From an uncultured Selenomonadaceae bacterium (GTDB taxonomy: Bacteria; Bacillota; Negativicutes; Selenomonadales; Selenomonadaceae): 5,014 nt of DNA. The notes under the pieces were generated by a model that did no database searches, had not been told where the DNA came from, and worked only from the letters and a program-made list of their open reading frames with translations. The first letter of the stretch is position 1; each line of letters opens with the position of its first letter. The translations under genes were made by a program, and so were the position numbers. The stretch lies in contig CAJORE010000047.1 in the NCBI GenBank assembly GCA_905236595.1, positions 1 through 5,014 on the forward strand, given 5' to 3'. Below are positions 1 through 5,014 of this stretch, piece by piece.

Positions 1-89
1 AGTACCGGAGTATCGCTTTTGGTGGCTACGGCTCTGCTGATTAAGCGCAGAGCTTCGGTCATTTCTTTTCTTTGGCAACGAAATTTCAT
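1..89 (-). CDS. dnaN: DNA polymerase III beta subunit (sliding clamp), N-terminal fragment
   Basis: Seen: reading the minus strand from an ATG at 89-87 gives 29 complete codons, beginning MKFRCQRKEMTEALRL and continuing ISRAVATKSDTPVL to the window edge. This matches the start of bacterial beta clamps, where a helix is followed by 'SRAV..K...PVL'. An AGAGGT ribosome binding site lies at 101-96, six bases before the ATG. Known: the beta clamp is a ring-shaped dimer that encircles DNA and gives the replicative polymerase its processivity. dnaN directly follows dnaA on the same strand, the standard order, so the two are probably co-expressed across the 239-base gap. Only about 8% of a typical clamp of roughly 370 residues is present. 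The truncation is the window edge, not a broken gene. Confidence 0.93.
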   Translation of the reverse strand, partial: MKFRCQRKEMTEALRLISRAVATKSDTPV

Positions 90-120
90 GGCGGAACCTC
101 TTTGTTTTTCTTAAACGTCT

Positions 121-174
121 ATATATTAAAATAATTAGTAGTATTAGTAGTAGGGGTTGTGGATTTGTGGAAAT
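121..174 (-). other. oriC basal unwinding element: A+T-rich DUE, DnaA-trios, G cluster, two DnaA boxes
   Basis: Seen: on the plus strand, 121-135 is almost pure A/T. Bases 136-153 read TAGTAGTATTAGTAGTAG, which in the 3'-to-5' direction is six triplets, five GAT and one TAT. GGG follows at 154-156. Two DnaA-box-like sites then lie on the minus strand: AAATCCACA (166-158) and ATTTCCACA (174-166). Known: in Bacillus subtilis the DnaA-dnaN gap has the order boxes, G/C-rich cluster, DnaA-trios (3'-GAT-5'), A+T-rich DNA. DnaA loaded on the boxes extends along the trio strand to melt the duplex. Order, polarity and close spacing all agree here. Inference: this is where replication opens. It lies 32 bases upstream of the dnaN ATG. 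Confidence 0.85.
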
Positions 175-186
175 GTGGCAACTGAC

Positions 187-328
187 TGTGCGTAAATCGG
201 TTCGGCGGCTGTTGATAATTTGTGGATTGGTAGGTGATGGTTTATCCACATATCAACAGCCAAGAAGGTAATTTGCATTTATCCACATATTGTCCACAGC
301 GTATTTTTGATGTTATCAACAGAGTTAT

Positions 329-333
<5 letters not shown>
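187..333. promoter_or_regulatory. DnaA-box cluster in the dnaA-dnaN gap (origin, downstream half)
   Basis: Seen: plus-strand sites are TTATCCACA at 242-250 and 279-287 (exact consensus), TTGTCCACA at 290-298, TTATCAACA at 313-321 and TTATTCACA at 325-333. Minus-strand sites are TTATCAACA at 218-210 and the weaker CAATCCACA at 229-221 and TTACGCACA at 195-187. The strong sites all point one way and the sites nearer the trios point the other. Known: DnaA-ATP binds TTATNCACA-type nonamers to build the initiation complex. Inference: this array feeds DnaA onto the unwinding element at 121-174. The gap contains no convincing small gene; a 60-codon plus-strand frame starting at 234 simply reads through these sites and into dnaA. 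Confidence 0.87.
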
Positions 334-1753
<1,420 letters not shown>

Positions 1754-1760
1754 AAACAAT

Positions 1761-1764
1761 CCTC
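1761..1764 (-). promoter_or_regulatory. dnaA ribosome binding site, decides the start codon
   Basis: The minus strand reads GAGG here, seven bases before the ATG at 1753-1751. The in-frame TTG at 1759-1757 is only one base away and could not be used with this site. This supports a 474-residue DnaA over a 476-residue one. Confidence 0.7.
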
Positions 1765-1967
1765 ATTGCGGAGATGCAGTACAGCATAAGCATTGAAATT
1801 TTGTTTTTTTATCAACAAGACAAAAAAGTTATCCACAAAGTTATGCACAGCTGTGGATAACTTCAAAGAGACGACGTAAAATTCGGCAAAAATTGCGAGT
1901 AAATCCCAATGGGTTATCCACCGGTTTCTGTGGATAACCGTGGACAAAATGGCGAACAATCCCCGTT

Positions 1968-1996
1968 ATATTAACAAATTTGCGTTTACTTATCAA
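1968..1996 (-). promoter_or_regulatory. Candidate dnaA promoter
   Basis: On the minus strand a TTGATA -35 (1996-1991) and a TAATAT -10 (1973-1968) are separated by 17 bases. The -35 matches five of six consensus bases and the -10 four of six. The -35 lies within the DnaA box at 1990-1998, as expected for an autoregulated dnaA promoter. Transcription would start near 1961, giving a leader of about 200 bases that crosses six or seven DnaA-box sites. Other weak promoter-like pairs exist nearer the gene, so this assignment is tentative. Confidence 0.4.
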
Positions 1997-2004
1997 CAGT
2001 TTTT

Positions 2005-2029
2005 GGGGAATTTTGCCGCAAAATTCCCC
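2005..2029. repeat. Perfect inverted repeat between the divergent dnaA and rpmH promoters
   Basis: The left arm GGGGAATTTTG (2005-2015) and right arm CAAAATTCCCC (2019-2029) are exact reverse complements around a CCG spacer. It sits between the DnaA boxes at 1990-1998 and 2032-2040. No T-run follows the arm on either strand, so it does not look like an intrinsic terminator. It lies upstream of both predicted transcription starts, so it is probably not in either RNA. A protein-binding operator or a cruciform-prone element are the likelier readings. Confidence 0.8.
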
Positions 2030-2059
2030 GGTTATCCACAGGGAGCGGGTTAAAATTGC

Positions 2060-2088
2060 TTGACACGCGCCGCCCTTCAAGTTATAAT
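2060..2088 (+). promoter_or_regulatory. Consensus sigma-A promoter for the rpmH operon
   Basis: An exact TTGACA -35 (2060-2065) and an exact TATAAT -10 (2083-2088) are separated by 17 bases, the optimal spacing. Transcription should begin near 2095, about 195 bases before the rpmH ATG. A DnaA-box-like site, TAATCCACA (2085-2093), overlaps the -10, and an exact DnaA box (2032-2040) ends 19 bases before the -35. A promoter this close to consensus fits a ribosomal protein gene. The overlap suggests that DnaA could modulate it. Confidence 0.88.
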
Positions 2089-2094
2089 CCACAG

Positions 2095-2289
2095 CGATAT
2101 GTGTATAAAGAGGCGTTGTGTAATTTGTCTGCGCTATCGGCGGATCGTTTCGTCATGCGGCGTTGAATGTTGCGGAGTATGACGGCGGTTGCAACCTTTC
2201 GGTGCTTTTTGGCTCCGGGTAAAATATTCGATTAGCGGCGCAATTTATGCGGCGTTTCTGTAAAACTTTGTTTTCGGAGGTGTTTTGCG
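2095..2289 (+). other. rpmH 5' leader, untranslated as far as can be seen
   Basis: This is the stretch between the predicted transcription start and the L34 ATG. It contains the palindrome GGTTGCAACC around 2187-2196 and a 22-codon ATG frame at 2167-2235 without a recognisable ribosome binding site. I recognise no riboswitch or known ribosomal-protein leader. The rpmH ribosome binding site GGAGGT lies at 2276-2281. Confidence 0.45.
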
Positions 2290-2424
2290 ATGAAAAGAAC
2301 TTTCCAGCCGAATAATCATTGGCGTAAGAAAACCCACGGCTTTCGTGAGCGTATGAGTACCAAAGGCGGCCGCGATGTTTTGCGCCGTCGCCGTCAACGC
2401 GGTCGCGTTCGGTTGTCGGCTTGA
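2290..2424 (+). CDS. rpmH: 50S ribosomal protein L34 (bL34)
   Basis: Seen: a 44-residue, strongly basic protein starting [20 protein letters not shown] and ending in an Arg-rich tail with RRRRQRGR and LSA. The KRTFQPN opening, the HGFR.RM motif and the length are diagnostic of L34. GGAGGT at 2276-2281 lies eight bases before the ATG. Known: L34 is a small protein of the large ribosomal subunit bound to 23S rRNA, and its gene sits beside oriC in most bacteria. It is the first gene of the plus-strand operon, driven by the consensus promoter at 2060-2088. The His-Trp after the FQPNN block resembles Negativicutes L34 more than Bacillus L34, as I recall them. There is too little sequence here to place the organism more finely. 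Confidence 0.98.
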   Translation: MKRTFQPNNHWRKKTHGFRERMSTKGGRDVLRRRRQRGRVRLSA

Positions 2425-2430
2425 TTTTCG

Positions 2431-2457
2431 GGCAAAAGACCGTTGCGGTCTTTTGCC
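2431..2457 (+). terminator. Hairpin between rpmH and rnpA, possible partial terminator or processing site
   Basis: GGCAAAAGACCG (2431-2442) and CGGTCTTTTGCC (2446-2457) are perfect complements around a TTG loop. The inner part, A4-GACCG-loop-CGGTC-T4, has the form of a short bidirectional intrinsic terminator, but the T-run is only four bases. It begins six bases after the rpmH stop and ends 19 bases before rnpA. Inference: it reduces rnpA expression relative to the much more abundant L34, or stabilises the rpmH 3' end. The downstream genes still appear to depend on read-through, because I see no clear promoter between it and rnpA. Confidence 0.65.
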
Positions 2458-2476
2458 TTCGGCAAGGTCTGTCGTT

Positions 2477-2839
2477 ATGGATGATGAGAGAGTTTCTTAT
2501 AAGCTGCCCAAGGCGTGTGTCATGAACAGCCGGGAGTTTCGCCGGTTTTACGGCGCCAAAAGGGTGTATGCCAACGGCTTTTTGGTGTTGCACGTTGCAG
2601 AGACGGAGGCGGGCAATGCGGATAAGGTCGGTTTTGCCGCCGGGAAAAAATTGGGCAATGCCGTTGTCAGGAACCGCTTGAAAAGACTCATGCGCGAAAG
2701 TTGGCGGCTTAATCGTCATCTTTTTAAGAGTGGTTTTTGTGTGCTGTTGGTGGCCAGGAAGAAAGCGGTTGGGGCAAATTGCGCCGCCGTCGCCGAGGCG
2801 CTTTGCGCACTGATGAGCCAAGCGGAGCTTATGAAATGA
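2477..2839 (+). CDS. rnpA: Ribonuclease P protein component (C5 protein)
   Basis: Known role: the small basic protein that joins the RNase P RNA to remove 5' leaders from pre-tRNAs. Seen (120 residues): the region from about 7 to 40 (LPK..., [19 protein letters not shown]) matches the family's N-terminal strand/helix region. The signature [15 protein letters not shown] at 60-74, with the RNR core at 65-67, is the conserved RNA-binding motif. The ATG at 2477 is chosen because it gives the normal family length and has AAGG at 2464-2467. The frame is open back to an ATG at 2375, but that would overlap rpmH by 50 bases and add residues unlike any RnpA. It follows rpmH as in most bacteria. Its TGA (2837-2839) overlaps the yidD ATG, so the two are probably translationally coupled. 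Confidence 0.96.
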   Translation: MDDERVSYKLPKACVMNSREFRRFYGAKRVYANGFLVLHVAETEAGNADKVGFAAGKKLGNAVVRNRLKRLMRESWRLNRHLFKSGFCVLLVARKKAVGANCAAVAEALCALMSQAELMK

Positions 2840-3048
2840 CCAAAGCAGTGTTGCTCGCGCTCATAACTTTTTACCGTGAGTATGTATCGCCGCTGAAGAT
2901 GCCGACTTGTCGTTTTTTTCCGACTTGTTCGGCATACGCTTACGAAGCGATTGACAAGTACGGGGTGGGCAAAGGCGCAGTCCTTGCCTTAAAGCGCATT
3001 TGCCGTTGCCATCCCTTCGGTGGCAAGGGGTTTGACCCCGTGCCGTGA
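2836..3048 (+). CDS. yidD: Membrane protein insertion efficiency factor YidD
   Basis: Known role: a small inner-face membrane-associated protein that assists YidC-dependent insertion of membrane proteins; its mechanism is poorly understood. Seen (70 residues): the family pattern is complete, with FYREYVSPL at 12-20, [15 protein letters not shown] at 25-39 including Cys25 and Cys31, KRICRCHP at 53-60, and the terminal GGKGFDPVP. The length is typical. The ATG at 2836 overlaps the rnpA stop in an ATGA arrangement, with a GGAG ribosome binding site at 2824-2827. It lies between rnpA and yidC, its usual place, consistent with the two insertion factors being made together. Confidence 0.96.
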   Translation: MTKAVLLALITFYREYVSPLKMPTCRFFPTCSAYAYEAIDKYGVGKGAVLALKRICRCHPFGGKGFDPVP

Positions 3049-3073
3049 TTTTTTTACGGGAAGTGATTGGAGT

Positions 3074-3760
3074 TTGGAAGAGGACGTAGGGTTCTTTGGA
3101 TCGCTGGTATCGCCTATCGAGGAATTGTTGCGGTTTGTTTTGGAAGCGCTTCATTCCATAACCGAAGCTTTTGGTCTTGAAAGTTACGGTTTTGCAATCA
3201 TACTTTTAACCATAGTCATAAAAATGCTTTTGTATCCTTTGACGGTGAAGCAGATAAAATCCATGAAAGCGATGCAGAAGCTTGCGCCGAAGCTCAGAAA
3301 AATTCAGGAAAAATATAAGGACGATCCGCCCATGCTTCAGCAGAAAATGGGCGCGCTCTACCGCGATGCCGGCGTCAATCCTTTGGCCGGTTGTCTGCCG
3401 ATGCTCATCCAAATGCCGATATTGATGGGTATGTATTATGCGCTTTACCATTTTCATTTTGAAGCGGGCAAGGATATTTTCTTCTGGTTGCCCAGTCTCT
3501 CGGAACCCGATCCCTTGTACATTTTGCCTTTGCTGTCGGCGGCGACGACGTATTTGATGCAGAAGCAAACAACCGTTGAGGTTACCGGGCAGATGAAGAT
3601 GATGATGGTCTTTATGCCGCTGTTTATCGGCTTCATAAGTCTTACTTTTCCTTCCGGTTTGGTCTTGTATTGGGTGACCATGAACGTTGTGCAAATAGGT
3701 CAGCAATGGTGGATGTATCGCTCGGGCGACGTTGATAAGGGGGCAAAGGCGGATGCCTAA
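3074..3760 (+). CDS. yidC: Membrane protein insertase YidC/Oxa1 family (short form)
   Basis: Known role: inserts proteins into the cytoplasmic membrane, alone or with SecYEG. Seen (228 residues from the TTG at 3074): YGFAIILLTIVIK at 38-50 is the first conserved transmembrane helix, with Lys50 where the groove Arg usually sits, followed by MLLYPLTVKQ. A charged cytoplasmic hairpin follows at about 58-100. Next come the GVNPLAGCLPMLIQMPIL motif at 100-117 and further helices around 145-162, 176-192 and 194-210, the last with FPSGLVLYW. There is no large periplasmic domain and no obvious lipoprotein signal. The start is uncertain: the frame opens at a GTG at 3020, overlapping yidD by 29 bases, while the TTG at 3074 has GGGAAG ten bases upstream and gives a usual N-terminus. 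The stop overlaps khpB by eight bases. Confidence 0.92.
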   Translation: MEEDVGFFGSLVSPIEELLRFVLEALHSITEAFGLESYGFAIILLTIVIKMLLYPLTVKQIKSMKAMQKLAPKLRKIQEKYKDDPPMLQQKMGALYRDAGVNPLAGCLPMLIQMPILMGMYYALYHFHFEAGKDIFFWLPSLSEPDPLYILPLLSAATTYLMQKQTTVEVTGQMKMMMVFMPLFIGFISLTFPSGLVLYWVTMNVVQIGQQWWMYRSGDVDKGAKADA

Positions 3761-4610
3761 CGCGCTTGTTAAGACGGGCAAGACCGTCGAAGAGGCATTG
3801 GCGGCGGCGCTGGCTGAATTGAACGCGACGGCGGCGGACGTTGATTACAAAGTGATAGAAGAGCCGGGCAAGAAACTCTTTGGTCTTTTGGGCTTGCGGC
3901 CGGCGAAAATCGAAGTTACGCTTAAGGCGCCGCGGGAGGACGTTGCGCCGCAAGCCGTGCCTGACGGGGCGGTTGTTGCTTCTTCGTCGGCGGAATCAAT
4001 CGCCGACGAAGAAGAGCCGACAGCGGATGCGCCGTCGGCTGATGCGGCGCCGGACAATGCCGACAAAGACGGCCAAGTTTCGGCGAAGGACGTGACGACG
4101 CCGAAGAGGCGCATTGCCATGGACAAGGCGGAAGCCTTCCTTGTCGACGTGTTTGCGGCGATGAACGTGACGGTCAATATTGAGCGTTGCGAGAAGGGCG
4201 ACACGGTTACGTTTAATTTGACGGGCGAGCGGATGGGGGTGCTTATCGGCAAGCGCGGGCAAACCGTGGATTCTTTGCAATACCTGGTCAATTTGGCGGT
4301 GAACCGTGACGATCCCGAGAGCCGTATCCGTGTTATCGTCGATGTGGAAAATTACCGGTGCCGCCGCGAAGAAACGTTGCGAGCCTTGGCGTTGCGGCTG
4401 GCGGATCGGGCGCGGTATTTGCACGAGGAAGTCAAGTTGGAGCCGATGAACAGGCATGATCGCAAGATTATTCACATGACGCTGGCCGGTGATCGGCGCG
4501 TGATGACGTACAGCGACGGCGAGGATCCTTATCGGCACGTTGTCATTGCCCCGCGTCGCAAAGGTAAGGGTGTGTCGCGTCGGCCGTTTTCGCATTGGGA
4601 CAAAGAGTAA
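3753..4610 (+). CDS. khpB: RNA-binding protein Jag/KhpB (Jag-N, KH and R3H domains)
   Basis: Known role: cytoplasmic RNA-binding protein, often partnered with KhpA, linked in streptococci to cell elongation and division. Seen (285 residues): Jag N-terminal domain at 1-56, with KTGKTVEEAL, EEPGKKLFGLLG and AKIEV; an Ala/Asp/Glu/Ser-rich linker at about 58-118, probably disordered; a KH domain at about 123-200 with the GKRG loop at 166-169; an R3H domain at about 205-270 with Arg237 and His241 in RKIIH; and a basic tail. The ATG at 3753 is preceded by AAGGGGG (3738-3744) and overlaps the yidC stop by eight bases, indicating coupling. The frame also opens at a TTG at 3732, which is less well placed. 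yidC-jag adjacency is typical of Firmicutes. It is the last gene before a terminator. Confidence 0.96.
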   Translation: MPNALVKTGKTVEEALAAALAELNATAADVDYKVIEEPGKKLFGLLGLRPAKIEVTLKAPREDVAPQAVPDGAVVASSSAESIADEEEPTADAPSADAAPDNADKDGQVSAKDVTTPKRRIAMDKAEAFLVDVFAAMNVTVNIERCEKGDTVTFNLTGERMGVLIGKRGQTVDSLQYLVNLAVNRDDPESRIRVIVDVENYRCRREETLRALALRLADRARYLHEEVKLEPMNRHDRKIIHMTLAGDRRVMTYSDGEDPYRHVVIAPRRKGKGVSRRPFSHWDKE

Positions 4611-4615
4611 TGGTT

Positions 4616-4661
4616 AATGCCGTTTGGCGGGGGCGAATGCTCTGCCGAGCGGCGTTTTTTT
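4616..4661 (+). terminator. Intrinsic terminator of the rpmH-khpB operon
   Basis: Bases 4616-4630 pair with 4642-4656 around an 11-base loop. The stem has a GCCG/CGGC base (4619-4622 with 4650-4653) and GGC/GCC higher up (4626-4628 with 4644-4646), with a few G-U pairs between. The outer A-T pairs run into seven T's at 4655-4661. It lies five bases after the khpB stop. This marks the end of the ribosomal-protein/insertase operon. Confidence 0.8.
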
Positions 4662-4724
4662 GCGGTGTTTGGAGGATGCGGCGGCGTTGTATTCGTCCCG
4701 GATATTTCGGCAAGGAGAGAGAAA

Positions 4725-5014
4725 ATGCGCGACAACTATAACGGCGGGAGCGTGCCCGGTTGGCAGACGGCGGTGCTTTACGCCGTGGCTTTCATAGGTA
4801 TGTTTTTTGTGTGGCACGCCATGAACAACGATATTTGGTTTATGCTAAACGGCGGTCGTTATGTGGCGGAGCACGGTTTTCTTTATACGGACGTATTTTC
4901 CGTGCATGACAACCTTGCGTACGTCATGCAACAATGGTTGTCCGCCGTTATTTTCTGGGAAATTTACGAATGTTGGGGACAGGCGGGGTTGTTTGTCTTT
5001 GAAAGCGTTATGGC
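4725..5014 (+). CDS. Polytopic membrane protein, possibly GT-C glycosyltransferase-like, N-terminal fragment
   Basis: Seen: an ATG at 4725 with an excellent AAGGAG site at 4712-4717 (seven-base spacing) opens a frame of 96 codons that continues past the window edge. Residues about 14-33 form a hydrophobic helix. The loop at 35-55 reads NDIWFMLNGGRYVAEHGFLY, then TDVFSVHD. QQWLSAVIFWEIY at 69-81 and GLFVFESVMA lead into further membrane segments. The pattern of Asp, aromatic residue, 'G-Arg-Tyr-x-x-x-x-Gly', 'TDxFS' and 'W-Leu' recalls a family of large membrane proteins related to GT-C/PMT-type glycosyltransferases, which use lipid-linked sugars outside the membrane. That link is from pattern memory only, and most of the protein is unseen. 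It lies beyond the khpB terminator, so it is probably a separate transcription unit, though no clear promoter is visible in 4662-4711. Confidence 0.75.
   Translation, partial: MRDNYNGGSVPGWQTAVLYAVAFIGMFFVWHAMNNDIWFMLNGGRYVAEHGFLYTDVFSVHDNLAYVMQQWLSAVIFWEIYECWGQAGLFVFESVM

Larger units (their letters stand above)
1809..2093. promoter_or_regulatory. DnaA-box cluster upstream of dnaA (origin, upstream half)
   Basis: Seen, plus strand: TTATCAACA 1809-1817, TTATCCACA 1829-1837, TTATGCACA 1841-1849, TTATCCACC 1914-1922, TTATCAACA 1990-1998, TTATCCACA 2032-2040, TAATCCACA 2085-2093. Minus strand: TTATCCACA 1860-1852 and 1937-1929, and a weak TTGTCCACG 1947-1939. Several pairs are head to head (1841-1860 and 1912-1939). 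Known: Firmicutes such as B. subtilis carry a box cluster on each side of dnaA, and DnaA bound upstream represses its own gene. Inference: this is the upstream half of a bipartite origin that also autoregulates dnaA and may influence rpmH. It occupies most of the gene-free stretch 1754-2289. I see no protein-coding gene there; the minus-strand frames of 69 and 83 codons across it are made mostly of box sequence. Confidence 0.9.

Noticed and set aside
136..153. TAG triplet run read as a microsatellite
   Set aside because: Its position between DnaA boxes and A+T-rich DNA, and its strand polarity, fit DnaA-trios better than random simple-sequence expansion.
2167..2235. Possible 22-codon leader peptide (MLRSMTAVATFRCF...) before rpmH
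   Set aside because: No Shine-Dalgarno precedes the ATG and there is no run of regulatory codons; noted under the leader but not called as a gene.
2375..2476. Extended rnpA beginning at the upstream ATG
   Set aside because: It would overlap rpmH in another frame and read through the intergenic hairpin; the ATG at 2477 gives the normal RnpA length.
2153..2821. 222-codon minus-strand frame opposite rpmH and rnpA
   Set aside because: It is antisense to two genes with clear family motifs, has no recognisable domain, and its composition follows the complement of the real genes.
3996..4595. 199-codon minus-strand frame opposite khpB
   Set aside because: Its Arg/His-rich translation is what the complement of the KH/R3H coding region produces, and no start context or family motif is visible.
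4662..4724. Promoter for the membrane protein after the terminator
   Set aside because: Only weak hexamer pairs with poor spacing were seen, so no call is made; the gene may use an unusual promoter or terminator read-through.

Overview
The window is a bacterial chromosome-origin neighbourhood with the classic Firmicutes order rnpA-rpmH-dnaA-dnaN. dnaN (5' end only) and dnaA lie on the minus strand. rpmH, rnpA, yidD, yidC and jag/khpB lie on the plus strand and diverge from dnaA. The L34 sequence (a Trp after the conserved N-terminal FQPNN block), the short YidC without a large periplasmic domain, and the Bacillus-like unwinding element point to Firmicutes. I favour Negativicutes (Selenomonas/Veillonella relatives), but this is from recall of family sequences and was not tested by a search.

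Bases 1-333: start of dnaN, then a 239-base dnaA-dnaN gap that looks like the replication-unwinding half of oriC. It holds an A+T-rich stretch, a run of DnaA-trios, a short G cluster, and DnaA boxes on both strands, one of which overlaps the dnaA stop codon. Bases 329-1753: dnaA, complete, with all AAA+ and DNA-binding motifs. Bases 1754-2289: a gene-free stretch of 536 bases holding a second DnaA-box cluster (about ten sites), a candidate dnaA promoter, a perfect 11-bp-arm palindrome, a consensus sigma-A promoter for rpmH with a DnaA-box-like site over its -10, and a leader of about 195 bases. The origin is therefore bipartite, with box clusters on both sides of dnaA as in Bacillus subtilis.

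Bases 2290-4610: a tightly packed operon for ribosomal protein L34, the RNase P protein, YidD, the YidC insertase and the KH/R3H RNA-binding protein Jag (KhpB). A strong hairpin separates rpmH from rnpA. The later genes overlap or nearly abut, suggesting translational coupling. A good intrinsic terminator follows jag at about 4616-4661. Bases 4725-5014: the start of a polytopic membrane protein that runs off the window. It resembles GT-C-type membrane glycosyltransferase-like proteins and sits where mnmE often follows jag.

I found no mobile element, CRISPR array, tRNA or rRNA, and no evidence for a wholly new system. The points most worth following are the origin architecture, the DnaA-box/promoter overlap, the palindrome between the divergent promoters, and the unfamiliar gene after jag.
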